Assembly (NCBI RefSeq): GCF_014836495.1
Contig: NZ_JACSQT010000002.1
Span: 612,053 to 676,052 of the forward strand
From: Cytobacillus stercorigallinarum
GTDB lineage: Bacteria > Bacillota > Bacilli > Bacillales > Cytobacillaceae
Reading direction: 5' to 3'
Length of the DNA stretch: 64,000 bases
In this document: positions 19,206 through 28,424 of the stretch, piece by piece
Layout of the letters: the number at the start of each line of letters is the position of its first letter
How positions within the stretch are numbered: the stretch's first letter is position 1
Notes under the pieces: generated by a model
What the model was told of the DNA's origin: nothing
Databases searched by the model: none
Seen by the model: only the letters and a program-made list of their open reading frames with translations
Program-made: the position numbers and the translations under genes

Positions 19206-20423
19206 CTATAATAGCCCGTCTCTTTCATATAAGAAATCATAGGAAAGATCTGCGAATAAATACTCTGTCGCTGTTAATGGAAAAGAAAAAGTTCTAATGG
19301 TTTCCCCCGTCTCAATATCCGTATACAGATCTGACAATAAACCTTTTTTATTATTTTTCATGCGCATGATATGCTCTAAAAAATATGGTCTCCAGCTCCA
19401 ATTTTTATGTAAGTATTCATCTTGTTGTATCCAATGCTTATTTTTCTTGAAAATATTTGGTGTTTGCTGAAAACCATCTTCATCACAAATATATAACCTA
19501 AAAGCAACATGATCTAACTTCAATGCTAGTTTTGTCAGGAATGGCACGTAAGATTCATATACATGATTTTTCTGTAAGTATTCTGCCATCGTTTCGTTAA
19601 ACTTTTCAGTTATTGTGTGTAATGAGTGCAATTTTTTCTTCTCATAAGTGATAAATTGATGACACTTCTCTTTTAATTTTTCCTTTAGGATATCTCGATC
19701 AACAAATACACTTCCAGCTTTATGCAAATAGTCTCCTTGATAATACCTGCCTCCATTCCTCCAAGCAAATTGCAGTTGAAAATCCATATCGATGTTTTCA
19801 AATAATAATGTTGCTCCAATTTTTCTGGCTAACATCGAAAGAGAATAAAGAATTTCTTGATAATGATGATTATTTGAGGAAGAACGTAAAGCTTTTAAAT
19901 CAATTCTTAAAATATTTGGTGCTAATTTCCCAATCTGCTCTAGATTATTATTCGCTTCTCCTAAGTTATCGATGGCTATTTTTATACCATATGTACGATA
20001 ATAGCTAATGAAATGATCCAAATAGTCAAAATCATCATCGATAGGCGTTTTTTTTGTCATACTGATGACAATTCGATCTAACGCAATACCTTGCTTCTCA
20101 TATTTTTTTAAAATATTCAGTAGATGCTCACTATCTTGATTTAATAGTAAGTCAACATTTCGATTAATATATATCATTACATCATCTTTCATTTGAATAG
20201 CATGCTCTAACGCTTTTTCCAACAAAATATCATCGACTTTATTACGATATTCTTCTGGTATGGAATCGTCTGCTAGAAATGACTTCAAATCGATCTCATT
20301 ATTTTCAGTTATACACTTACCCATCACTTCATATCCGATAATTCTATGCTCGTCCGCACTAAATATCGGAAAAAAATACGGAATAATTTGTTTGCTGTCT
20401 TGTAGGATTTCTAATGGTTCCAT
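19206..20423 (-). CDS. ykuI: YkuI-type EAL-domain protein, likely catalytically dead
   Basis: 405 aa. The N-terminal EAL fold (~1-250) is followed by the PAS-like YkuI C-terminal domain (~260-400). Family landmarks YEVMG (E32), INRNVD, YYRTYGIKIAIDN, NGGRYYQG and KNWSWRPYFLEHIMRM are present, so it is orthologous to B. subtilis YkuI, which binds cyclic di-GMP. The segment holding two conserved Glu in active EAL enzymes (ExTE) reads SMTK (121-124) here, and the DDFG motif is DNLG. It is therefore predicted to bind, not hydrolyse, c-di-GMP. It is divergent from ykuE. Confidence 0.85.
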   Translation of the reverse strand: MEPLEILQDSKQIIPYFFPIFSADEHRIIGYEVMGKCITENNEIDLKSFLADDSIPEEYRNKVDDILLEKALEHAIQMKDDVMIYINRNVDLLLNQDSEHLLNILKKYEKQGIALDRIVISMTKKTPIDDDFDYLDHFISYYRTYGIKIAIDNLGEANNNLEQIGKLAPNILRIDLKALRSSSNNHHYQEILYSLSMLARKIGATLLFENIDMDFQLQFAWRNGGRYYQGDYLHKAGSVFVDRDILKEKLKEKCHQFITYEKKKLHSLHTITEKFNETMAEYLQKNHVYESYVPFLTKLALKLDHVAFRLYICDEDGFQQTPNIFKKNKHWIQQDEYLHKNWSWRPYFLEHIMRMKNNKKGLLSDLYTDIETGETIRTFSFPLTATEYLFADLSYDFLYERDGLL

Positions 20424-20495
20424 AAAGAGGCACTCCCATTTATCTAAACTTTTTAATACGATATCCCATTATAGCATATTCTTACATACATATTG

Positions 20496-20557
20496 CCAAT
20501 AGGTCGAAAATTAAAATTTTAATATCTATGTTAAAAGATATTAACCTATCTATTGGT
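20496..20557. promoter_or_regulatory. Nested dyads between ykuI and ykuE
   Basis: Palindrome ATTAAAATTTTAAT (20510-20523); inverted pair TAATATCT/AGATATTA (20520-20527, 20536-20543); flanking CCAATAGGT (20496-20504) and an interrupted complement ACCTATCTATTGG (20544-20556). A likely regulatory region of the divergent genes; no known operator is matched. Confidence 0.35.
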
Positions 20558-20685
20558 ACAATTTACTTCTAGTTAATTATTACAATTTGTTATCAATGAT
20601 TGGAAATATAGGTCTTTGCTGTTTTTTCGTTCATATATTTGATAGTATGAGAGAGTATATTAAAGAGATTGGTTGGTATAATGTA

Positions 20686-21552
20686 ATGGCAGAAAAAATG
20701 AATCGGAGAAGTTTTTTGAAAAAAAGTATGGGATCTTTCGTAGCTCTAGCCGCTATCGGTACAGGTGGCTTTTTTTATGCACGTGATATTGAGCCGAAAT
20801 ACTTACAAGTAAATCATCATAACATCATCAAATCTCAATTACCCCACTCCTTTCATAATTTAAAAATAGTACAATTCAGTGATACACACTTAGGCTTTCA
20901 CTATGACTTAACTGAACTCGAGAAATTAATGAATAAAATTAACTCATACCAGCCTGATTTAATACTTTTTACTGGAGATTTAATGGACAAACCGAATGAG
21001 TATCCGTACATTAATCAAATTGCTCCCATATTATCAAAACTAAAAGCATCGATTGGTAAATTTGCTATCTATGGCAATCATGATCACGGTGGATATGGTT
21101 CTGATATTTACAGAGAGATAATGGAAGATTCGGGTTTTGAGGTTTTACTTAACGAGAGTAAAAAAGTGACCATCAATAATGAAAGTATATATATTTCAGG
21201 CATTGATGATGCGATGCTCGGTAAACCAAATTTCCAAACTACTTTTGCGGACATACCTAATGACGGGTATCATATATTCCTTTCGCATGCCCCTGACTTA
21301 GCTGAGGAAGCAAGTCAATATCATGTAGACTTTCAATTTAGTGGCCATAGCCACGGTGGACAAATTCAAATTCCCTTCATCGGTGCACTGGTAAAGCCAC
21401 CTTTTGGAGAAATTTATTATGAAGGTTTTTATGATGTAGGAGATGAAAAACCACTTAAATTATATGTTAATAGAGGAATTGGGACAACAAGACTACCTTT
21501 TCGTTTCCTCTGTCGGCCTGAATTAACAATTTTCACTTTAAAAAGTGAATAA
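20686..21552 (+). CDS. ykuE: Tat-exported metallophosphoesterase YkuE
   Basis: 288 aa. The N-terminus NRRSFLKKSMGSFVALAAIG is a twin-arginine signal, so the enzyme is exported folded and acts at the cell wall or membrane face. Calcineurin-type metal motifs follow: FSDTHLG, FTGDLMDKP, YGNHDHGG, LSHAP and SGHSHGGQ. B. subtilis YkuE is a Tat-dependent cell-wall metallophosphoesterase. No ribosome site is strong: 20686 was chosen because the product then matches the family length; 20698 is the alternative. Confidence 0.85.
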   Translation: MAEKMNRRSFLKKSMGSFVALAAIGTGGFFYARDIEPKYLQVNHHNIIKSQLPHSFHNLKIVQFSDTHLGFHYDLTELEKLMNKINSYQPDLILFTGDLMDKPNEYPYINQIAPILSKLKASIGKFAIYGNHDHGGYGSDIYREIMEDSGFEVLLNESKKVTINNESIYISGIDDAMLGKPNFQTTFADIPNDGYHIFLSHAPDLAEEASQYHVDFQFSGHSHGGQIQIPFIGALVKPPFGEIYYEGFYDVGDEKPLKLYVNRGIGTTRLPFRFLCRPELTIFTLKSE

Positions 21553-21707
21553 CATCGCCTTTTTATCATGTTAGGTGAGTTTTTCATTTTTAATGAACAC
21601 TCACCTTAAAATAATCTACCTACATACCTATCCTTAAAAAGAATGTATGTGACAACTTCTAATAACATATACATATCATACCCTTCTCTAGAAAGGATGG
21701 ATAGAAA

Positions 21708-22202
21708 ATGTATCATATTGTTCAACCCGGAGAATCGATGCAACTAATTGCTGCAAACTACCGTATACCTTATCATCAATTACTATTAGCAAACCCAGCT
21801 ATTGTCAATCCATCACTTATTTATATCGGGCAACAAATAGTAATCCCTGGACTCCCTAATTCATCTGATATCCCCTATTCTATTGTCGTATCCAAAGAAA
21901 AAAGAACGCTTTCTTTATACAATAACAGGCAATTAGTGAAAACATATCCGATTGCAATTGGTAAAATGTTAACAACTACACCTGTAGGTCAGTTCGTTAT
22001 CGTGAACCGTGAACCAAATCCTGGAGGTCCATTTGGGGCAATATGGCTGTCACTTTCTAAAAAGGGATACGGTATTCACGGTACAAACGATCCAAGTTCA
22101 ATTGGTAAAGCTGTTTCGAAAGGATGTATTAGAATGCATAATAAAGATGTATTGGAATTGGCTAGTTTCGTTCCCAATGGAACTTCAGTCCTTATTACTT
22201 AA
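21708..22202 (+). CDS. ykuD: L,D-transpeptidase with LysM domain
   Basis: 164 aa. An N-terminal LysM peptidoglycan-binding domain (~1-49, [20 protein letters not shown]) is followed by the YkuD catalytic domain (~55-164) with H124 in IHGTNDP and nucleophile C140 in SKGCIRM. It forms or remodels L,D (3-3) peptidoglycan crosslinks; in B. subtilis it is sporulation-associated. There is no signal peptide, as in B. subtilis YkuD. GAAAGGATG precedes the start. Confidence 0.95.
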   Translation: MYHIVQPGESMQLIAANYRIPYHQLLLANPAIVNPSLIYIGQQIVIPGLPNSSDIPYSIVVSKEKRTLSLYNNRQLVKTYPIAIGKMLTTTPVGQFVIVNREPNPGGPFGAIWLSLSKKGYGIHGTNDPSSIGKAVSKGCIRMHNKDVLELASFVPNGTSVLIT

Positions 22203-22209
22203 CAAATGT

Positions 22210-22240
22210 AAAGGGTATTTCAACTTACCCTTTTGTATTT
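22210..22240 (+). terminator. Terminator of ykuD
   Basis: Stem AAAGGGTA/TACCCTTT (22210-22217, 22226-22233) followed by TGTATTT, 7 bases after the stop. Confidence 0.65.
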
Positions 22241-22307
22241 CCTTAAAAAGGGGTATAATGTATACTAACAATTTAATTTTTTCTAAAATATGAAAGGAGT
22301 ACTTCAA

Positions 22308-22781
22308 TTGAACTCTGCAAGTAATGAGCACCACCCTCAGTTAAAACCAACGGTAGAAAACCTCTCACAAGCAATCTTCACCGTTAACCGTCACGCCAAA
22401 ACGGCTCCAAATCCGAAGTTTTTATATAAAGTGAAACATGATTCGCTACAAAAGCTTCTTAAGGAAGGTAAAGCAAAAAAGATTGGCCTACATTATTCAC
22501 GAAACCCAAAAAATAGCCAACAACAATCAGACGTATTAATTAAATGTGGTGCCTACACCTTTCACTTACCACCTTCAAAAATGGATTTTACAGAATTGCC
22601 CCATTTAGGAAACCTGGACTCGTCAGTAAGAAATCCACGCTCCTCTATTTCTTTAAGCCAAGCCAAAAAGCTACTCATGACTTATACCGGTTTGAAAGAA
22701 GGTCATCATCATCCAAATAATCGTAAATCAAATAAATATGAAAAGCCTGTATTTAAAAAACTAGGGGAATCATACTTCTAA
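22308..22781 (+). CDS. ykyB: YkyB-family protein
   Basis: 157 aa, soluble and basic. Strong match to B. subtilis YkyB (PTVENLSQAIFTVNRHAKTAPNPKFLY, KKIGLHYSRNP, QQQSDVLI, C-terminal KPVFKKLGESYF). Its function is not established. The start is TTG at 22308 with AAAGGAG 8 bases upstream; the in-frame ATG at 22290 overlaps that site. A TATAAT box (22254-22259) just upstream may be its -10, but the -35 is unclear. The neighbours ykuD and cheV are as in B. subtilis. Confidence 0.82.
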   Translation: MNSASNEHHPQLKPTVENLSQAIFTVNRHAKTAPNPKFLYKVKHDSLQKLLKEGKAKKIGLHYSRNPKNSQQQSDVLIKCGAYTFHLPPSKMDFTELPHLGNLDSSVRNPRSSISLSQAKKLLMTYTGLKEGHHHPNNRKSNKYEKPVFKKLGESYF

Positions 22782-22860
22782 AATAGTACCTTACCTTTTT
22801 AAATGAAAAAGAAATGACTGAGCATTAGTTTATTCAAGCTTAAAAAGCAAAACAATAACA

Positions 22861-22946
22861 AAAACCCGAACCAATTTGAACTCCCCCGTAATTAGTCAGA
22901 TTTCAACCTGTCTACCTATTGGAGAGCACATCAAAGTTCGGGTTTT
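22861..22946. terminator. Large hairpin between convergent ykyB and cheV
   Basis: Arms AAAACCCGAAC (22861-22871) and GTTCGGGTTTT (22936-22946), 11 bp perfect, enclose a 64-base loop with a C-rich segment CTCCCCCG. The A/T ends fit a bidirectional terminator, but the loop is much longer than usual. Confidence 0.6.
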
Positions 22947-23031
22947 ATACTTGGGTAAATACTATTCTCCCAGTTTTTTGTGATGGATTCTGAGAACATG
23001 AAATGAATAACGTGCTGCTCTGATATTTTAT

Positions 23032-23925
23032 TTACAATAACTCTAAGATGACATTTACAAGATTTTGTATATCCGGCTTACTTACTTGTGCATCAGCTCC
23101 GACCTTCTTTCCTTGATGTAAAAGGTCGTCAGTGATAAGCGATGAAAAAATAACTACGGGTGTGGATTGCCGTTTACTATCTTGCTTTATATATTTTGTA
23201 AGAAAGTGACCATTCATTAATGGCATTTCTATATCTGTAATGACAAGATCCACTTTATTTTCCTCAGATGCTAAATAGTTATAACATTCTTCTCCATTTT
23301 CAAAGAAAAGTAGCTCCTGAAATCCAGCCTTATTTAATGTTTCTTTTAATATACTGCGTAACATTGGGGAATCTTCAGCAATAACAATGCTCGCCTTCTG
23401 TTTATCTCCTGCTATATCCGCTTTTAAATCATCTTTAGAAAAACCAATATTTGGATTGATATTCGTCAGGATTTTTTCAAAATCAAGCATGAGAATCATA
23501 TTTTCTGATTGTTTAACTACACCAAGTGTATAACTATCCTCATTATTATAAATATCATCTGGTTTTTCAATTTTATCCCATGACAGACGATGAATCTGCC
23601 TGATTTCATCTACATGAAAAATCACCTTTTGTTTATTAAACTCTACAATGAGAAAACTACTGTCATCTTTAACGATATTTGTATACAATTCTTGATTGGA
23701 AACCAATGCATTTCTCAAGCTTATAACGGGCAAAACTTCACCCCTTAGTTGCGTAATCCCTAAAATAAATGGATGGGCATGTGGAATAGGCGTAATCGCC
23801 AAAGGTGCAACAATTTCTTTGACCTTATAAACGTTCATTCCATAATGTTGATGATTTACCTTGAATTCGATTATTTCTAGTTCATTCATGCCACTTTCTA
23901 CAACTGACTGTCTTTCTGAAATCAT
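23032..23925 (-). CDS. cheV: Chemotaxis coupling protein CheV
   Basis: 297 aa. An N-terminal CheW-like domain (~12-155; NELEIIEFKV, LRGEVLPVISLR) couples receptors to CheA, and a C-terminal receiver domain (~170-297) has phospho-acceptor Asp in LVITDIEMPLMNG and FSSLITDD. It gives adaptation of chemoreceptor signalling. A GAGAGGA site lies 11 bases before the start. No other che gene is nearby; an MCP gene is at 48117-49895. Confidence 0.92.
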   Translation of the reverse strand: MISERQSVVESGMNELEIIEFKVNHQHYGMNVYKVKEIVAPLAITPIPHAHPFILGITQLRGEVLPVISLRNALVSNQELYTNIVKDDSSFLIVEFNKQKVIFHVDEIRQIHRLSWDKIEKPDDIYNNEDSYTLGVVKQSENMILMLDFEKILTNINPNIGFSKDDLKADIAGDKQKASIVIAEDSPMLRSILKETLNKAGFQELLFFENGEECYNYLASEENKVDLVITDIEMPLMNGHFLTKYIKQDSKRQSTPVVIFSSLITDDLLHQGKKVGADAQVSKPDIQNLVNVILELL

Positions 23926-24009
23926 ATCAACGTCTTCCTCTCAATCTTTTTCTTACTCTAAGCTTATATCGGCAAAAACCAATAAGTATAGATAAGAAGA
24001 AGTACATTT

Positions 24010-25332
24010 TTAGTTCTCTTCAGGCTTAATCCTATTTAAAAAGAATAATCCAATTAGCGTTAAGACGATTAAAGAGCCCATTCCAAACCTACTAGCTATA
24101 CTACCGTAAGAAGCAAGCAGATACGTAATCGTTCCGAAAATAAACGGTCCAATAATAGATGAAACTTTGCCTGAAAACGCAAATAATCCAAAAAACTGGC
24201 CTCTTTTATCTTCTGGTGTAAGTTCGACAATATAAGTTCTTGATGTTACCCACATGGAGCCAAGAGCGATTCCAAACATACTACCAGCAATCCAGAACAT
24301 CCATTCATTAAAAGCAAAAGTACCAATAATTAAAGCAATTAATAAGAGCAGACTTACATATTTAATTGCCCGATAAGCACCAACTGATTTGGTAATATAA
24401 CCAAAAATAAAAGAACCAATAATACTTGATACAGTTGATACTAAATACAGTAGAATAAATTCACCTGCAGAAAAGCCAACAATGGTGCTCGCATAAGGCG
24501 CCATCATTGCAATTGTTGTTGCTAAGGCATCATTTAAGAAAAAGTAAGCAAGCATAAATGTGAAAATAACACGATGTGACTTTATTTCTTTAAAAGTTTT
24601 ATAAATCTCTTTATACCCTGACAAGAAAGAAGCTTTGTTTTCAACCTGAACCTTTTTCGGTTTATCTTTTATAAAAAAGAATAATGGTAATGAAAATAAT
24701 AAAAATAAAATGGCAGTTGGTATAAAAGCCTTATGGAAATCACTGTTTCCAACATATAAATATACAGTTAACCCCAATAATGTACCTAAATATCCGATCG
24801 CAACACCAAATCCAGATATGAGAGGAACATCTTCTTTTTTTCCTAAATCAGCTATCATCGTGTCATAAAAAACAAGACTCGAATGAAAGAAAAACTTCGC
24901 TATAATAAATGAGACTATTACGAGAGCCAGGTATAAAGGAATACCCATGATGGTACTAGTCAAATTCACCTCTGCAAATATGCCCATTAGGATAGTAAAG
25001 CTTACTGATAACAAAGTAAAAATAACGATATATCTTTTCTTTCTACCCGTTCGGTCAATGAGGACCCCAAACAATGGACTAAAAATCACTAATAAAAAAC
25101 TGGCGATTGAATTGGCATAGGCAATAAAAGTATTCGCTAATTGTTCTTGCACTTCATTATTACCAATGATTTCCTGCATATAAAATGGCCAAAAAATGGT
25201 ATTAATATTGGATGAAAAAATCGTATTCGCAAAATCATATAATGCCCATGAAATGATGGGTAAGGTTAAATATGCCTTCCACGATTGATTTCCTTTTTTC
25301 TTTTTTAATCCTCTTTCTATTTCCACTCTCAT
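24010..25332 (-). CDS. MFS transporter, UMF1/Atg22-like
   Basis: 440 aa with about 12 transmembrane segments. The N-terminal signature SWALYDFANTIFSSNINTIFWPFY is typical of UMF1-type major facilitator proteins, related to vacuolar Atg22 amino-acid effluxers. The loop FGVLIDRTGRKKRY is the classic MFS motif A. The substrate is unknown. The ATG at 25332 has GAGGGGAGA upstream, and the GTG two codons later is an alternative. It sits between cheV and patA, a place where B. subtilis, as I recall, has different genes. Confidence 0.8.
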   Translation of the reverse strand: MRVEIERGLKKKKGNQSWKAYLTLPIISWALYDFANTIFSSNINTIFWPFYMQEIIGNNEVQEQLANTFIAYANSIASFLLVIFSPLFGVLIDRTGRKKRYIVIFTLLSVSFTILMGIFAEVNLTSTIMGIPLYLALVIVSFIIAKFFFHSSLVFYDTMIADLGKKEDVPLISGFGVAIGYLGTLLGLTVYLYVGNSDFHKAFIPTAILFLLFSLPLFFFIKDKPKKVQVENKASFLSGYKEIYKTFKEIKSHRVIFTFMLAYFFLNDALATTIAMMAPYASTIVGFSAGEFILLYLVSTVSSIIGSFIFGYITKSVGAYRAIKYVSLLLLIALIIGTFAFNEWMFWIAGSMFGIALGSMWVTSRTYIVELTPEDKRGQFFGLFAFSGKVSSIIGPFIFGTITYLLASYGSIASRFGMGSLIVLTLIGLFFLNRIKPEEN

Positions 25333-25633
25333 TCTCCCCTCTACATTTGCATTTTGAGATTCGGCAATTTTTTTCTTCCATCATACCATTTTTTAGAATT
25401 TATTTTAGCAATTTTTTGCAAAAGCCTTATTTATTAGCAATAAAAAGATTGTAAAAAATGCGACATAATAAAAAGGTTTATCCATGGGTAAAACTTTTGT
25501 ACAATAAAAAGATAAAACCATGAATTCTCAAAAAGTCATTTAGTCATCTTTTTTCGTAAATGGTTGATCTAACTAAAGTACATATAAATATCATTGAAAC
25601 GTTCTTCATTATTTTTAATTTGAGGTGAATCCA

Positions 25634-26782
25634 TTGGAACATTTAGTTAATCCAAAAGTTAAATCCATTGAAATTTCGGGTATTAGAAAATTCTTTAATA
25701 TGGTCTCAGATACAAAAGATATGATTTCTTTAACGATCGGACAACCTGATTTTTCTACACCCACACATGTAAAAGAAGCAGCTAAATCAGCGATTGATGA
25801 AGATTATACATCGTATACACATAATGCGGGTGATTTGAAATTAAGAGCAGCAGCAACTGATTTTGTCAAAGAAAAATATCAGCTGAATTATGATCCGTCA
25901 ACTGAAGTAATTGTGACTTCAGGAGCTAGTGAAGCAATAGATATTACTCTAAGAACGATCTTAGATGAAAATTGCGAGGTTATACTTCCTGGTCCGGTAT
26001 ATCCCGGCTATGAGCCGATTATTCGCCTCTGCGGGGCAACTCCCGTTCATGCAGATATAACAAAAAATCAATTTAAAATGACCGCTAGCCTCATTCTTCC
26101 TCTTATCAATGAAAACACGAGAGCAATTATTTTACCTTACCCATCAAATCCAACTGGTGTCAGTTTATCTAAAGGTGAAATTGAAGAGATTGCTCATCTA
26201 GTTAGAGGAAAGGATATATTTATTATTGCCGATGAAATTTATAGTGAGTTAAGCTTTGATTCTCAACATTTCTCCATTGGATCGATATTAAAAGAACAAA
26301 CCATTGTCATTAACGGATTATCAAAATCACACGCCATGACCGGATGGCGAATTGGACTATTATTTGCGCCAGAAAAAATAGCTAAGCATATCTTAAAAGT
26401 TCACCAATATAATGTCACTTGCGCCTCATCTATCTCGCAGATGGCTGCGCTACAAGCATTAACAAAAGGGATAGACGACGCTCTTCCAATGAAAGAAGAA
26501 TACAAGAAAAGAAGGGATTACGTTTTTCAGCGACTAACAGAGATGAATCTTGAGGTGGTTAAACCGAACGGAGCGTTTTACTTTTTCGTTAAAATCCCAT
26601 TGAAAAAAGTATCCTCATTTGATTTTTGTTTACAATTAGTGAAGCATTCAGGTGTCGCTGTCGTGCCAGGCAGTGCTTTCTCCTCTTACGGAGAAGGTTA
26701 TTTTAGATTATCTTATGCTTATTCAATGGCTACATTGGAAGAAGGCTTAAATCGATTAGCTTCTTTTCTAGAAATACAATAA
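25634..26782 (+). CDS. patA: Aminotransferase A (class I/II, PLP-dependent)
   Basis: 382 aa, fold-type I aminotransferase closely similar to B. subtilis PatA. PLP lysine lies in INGLSKSHAMTGWRIG; other landmarks are ITLTIGQPDF-like SLTIGQPDF, LPYPSNPTGV and ADEIYSEL. It is thought to act on N-acetyl-LL-2,6-diaminopimelate/lysine-pathway or aromatic substrates; specificity is not set by sequence. The start is TTG (MEHLVNPKVKSIEISGIRKF), matching the B. subtilis N-terminus, with GAGGTG 6 bases upstream. The missing transamination step between dapH and ykuR could be its job (inference). Confidence 0.88.
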   Translation: MEHLVNPKVKSIEISGIRKFFNMVSDTKDMISLTIGQPDFSTPTHVKEAAKSAIDEDYTSYTHNAGDLKLRAAATDFVKEKYQLNYDPSTEVIVTSGASEAIDITLRTILDENCEVILPGPVYPGYEPIIRLCGATPVHADITKNQFKMTASLILPLINENTRAIILPYPSNPTGVSLSKGEIEEIAHLVRGKDIFIIADEIYSELSFDSQHFSIGSILKEQTIVINGLSKSHAMTGWRIGLLFAPEKIAKHILKVHQYNVTCASSISQMAALQALTKGIDDALPMKEEYKKRRDYVFQRLTEMNLEVVKPNGAFYFFVKIPLKKVSSFDFCLQLVKHSGVAVVPGSAFSSYGEGYFRLSYAYSMATLEEGLNRLASFLEIQ

Positions 26783-26784
26783 AA

Positions 26785-26825
26785 AAAGCTTTGTCGGCCT
26801 CTTCCTGCCGGCAAAGCTTTCTTTT
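26785..26825. terminator. Bidirectional terminator, patA / ykwC
   Basis: 14-bp stem with one G-T pair (26785-26798, 26807-26820), A-run before and T-run after. Confidence 0.9.
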
Positions 26826-26834
26826 TACAAAGTA

Positions 26835-27710
26835 TTATCTTTCCCAATATTTATATAATGCCTGTGTTCCACTTTCCCCTTCTCCGTCTGTAGCTAATTT
26901 CTCATACATTTCTTTCGCTAAGCTTAGGCCAGGTGTTTCCATGCCCATTTTTTCCGCTTCATCTAAGGCAATGGTCATGTCTTTAATAAAGTGTTTTATA
27001 TAAAAACCTGGAGAAAAATCACCAGAAATCATTCGTGGAACAAGATTAGAAAGTGACCAGCTTCCCGCTGCCCCACTAGTGATACTTCTCAAAACGTTCT
27101 CGCTATTTAATCCTGCCTTTTCAGCATAAATAATCGCTTCACAAACACCGATCATATTCGAGGCTATCGCTATTTGATTGGCCATTTTCGTATGTTGTCC
27201 CGCTCCAGCCACTCCTTGATAGACAATGTTTTCCCCCGTATATTGAAGTATAGGGAATATCGACTGATAGGCAGCTTCATCACCACCTACCATAATAGAA
27301 AGGGTGCCATTTTTAGCACCTATATCTCCACCTGAAACAGGCGCATCAATTGCATACATCTCTTTTTGTTTCGCCTTTTCTGCAATTTCTTTCGCAAGAG
27401 TAGGAGTTGACGTGGTCATATCGATTAAATAAGTATGTGGATTTGCATTTTCGATTAAACCATCTTCACCTAGATAGATGGATTTCACATCATCTGGATA
27501 ACCTACCATAGTAATAACAATGTTTGCTTGTTTGGCTAATTCTTTAGGTGAATCAATCCAAGTAGCACCTTGAGATATTAAAGGAGCTGCTTTTTCTTTT
27601 GTGCGTGAAAAGAGAAGGACTGTATATCCTGCTTTAATCAAATGGAGCGCCATACTTTTCCCCATCACTCCTGTACCAATAAAACCAATCTTCGTCTCTT
27701 CTTTATTCAT
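26835..27710 (-). CDS. ykwC: Beta-hydroxyacid dehydrogenase (3-hydroxyisobutyrate dehydrogenase-like)
   Basis: 291 aa. The N-terminal NAD(P) fold has GFIGTGVMGKSMA; the substrate motif DAPVSGGDIGAKNGTLSIMVGG and the catalytic lysine region GAGQHTKMANQI are typical of 3-hydroxyisobutyrate/tartronate semialdehyde/6-phosphogluconate-like dehydrogenases. The actual substrate is unknown. It corresponds to B. subtilis YkwC. It is convergent with patA and shares its terminator. Confidence 0.85.
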   Translation of the reverse strand: MNKEETKIGFIGTGVMGKSMALHLIKAGYTVLLFSRTKEKAAPLISQGATWIDSPKELAKQANIVITMVGYPDDVKSIYLGEDGLIENANPHTYLIDMTTSTPTLAKEIAEKAKQKEMYAIDAPVSGGDIGAKNGTLSIMVGGDEAAYQSIFPILQYTGENIVYQGVAGAGQHTKMANQIAIASNMIGVCEAIIYAEKAGLNSENVLRSITSGAAGSWSLSNLVPRMISGDFSPGFYIKHFIKDMTIALDEAEKMGMETPGLSLAKEMYEKLATDGEGESGTQALYKYWER

Positions 27711-27802
27711 TCTCTCTCTCCTTCAAAATAAATATATTGATTATTCTATCATTTATATTTACTATTTGAAAGATATCGCTTTAAGAGTAGCGGTGTTACT
27801 CA

Positions 27803-28252
27803 TCAAAGTTGTGAAGAAAAATGAGTTAAATAACCTTTCGCCACACTCTGCTCATTATTGATTATTTCGATAGAAACAGCTTGATTCTCAATCATATTTT
27901 CAATGTCAAAAACATGCAAATCTCTTTGCAATGGAATGGGTTCCATATAGATGAAGAGATCTTTCTTCCCTTCAGGTTCAATTACTTCTACTGCCTGTCC
28001 GTTTTCATTCCCATAAAAGATTTCATCTGCCCCTAAAGCTAAGGCTAATTCTTTATGATGGATATTGACTTTAATCATGTAAGATTCTTCTTCTAATAAA
28101 ACTTTATCGTTTAATTGAAATCTAAATTGTAATTCATTTGTTTTTGTCAATAAAGCATCTGCGTGATGATTAATAATTGATTGCTGATCATTACTCGTAC
28201 ACCCACAAAGAAAAAAGACAAGGCATACGATAAATATTCGACGACTCACCAT
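27803..28252 (-). CDS. Putative lipoprotein, 149 aa
   Basis: The N-terminus MVSRRIFIVCLVFFLCGCTS is a lipoprotein signal with Cys at ~18 (LCGC). The mature part is predicted mostly beta with no recognised domain. The start has GGGGAG 7 bases upstream. It precedes ykwC on the same strand with a 92-base gap. I do not recognise its family. Confidence 0.6.
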   Translation of the reverse strand: MVSRRIFIVCLVFFLCGCTSNDQQSIINHHADALLTKTNELQFRFQLNDKVLLEEESYMIKVNIHHKELALALGADEIFYGNENGQAVEVIEPEGKKDLFIYMEPIPLQRDLHVFDIENMIENQAVSIEIINNEQSVAKGYLTHFSSQL

Positions 28253-28345
28253 TTTTCTACTCCCCTTTCAGACACCATAAATCCAGTTATCGCCAAACTT
28301 AACAGTAATTATTCATATCTCAATTTTCAATTACTTATAAAACCC

Positions 28346-28375
28346 TTGACAATATTTCTGTCTATCATTTATCAT
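28346..28375 (+). promoter_or_regulatory. Promoter of tsuAB
   Basis: TTGACA (28346-28351), 18-base spacer, TATCAT (28370-28375), ~50 bases ahead of tsuA. The -35 is perfect and the -10 matches at 5 of 6. Confidence 0.6.
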
Positions 28376-28424
28376 CATAAATCGTAAAGGCTTATAAGTT
28401 TACTCGGAATTAGAGGGGATAAAT

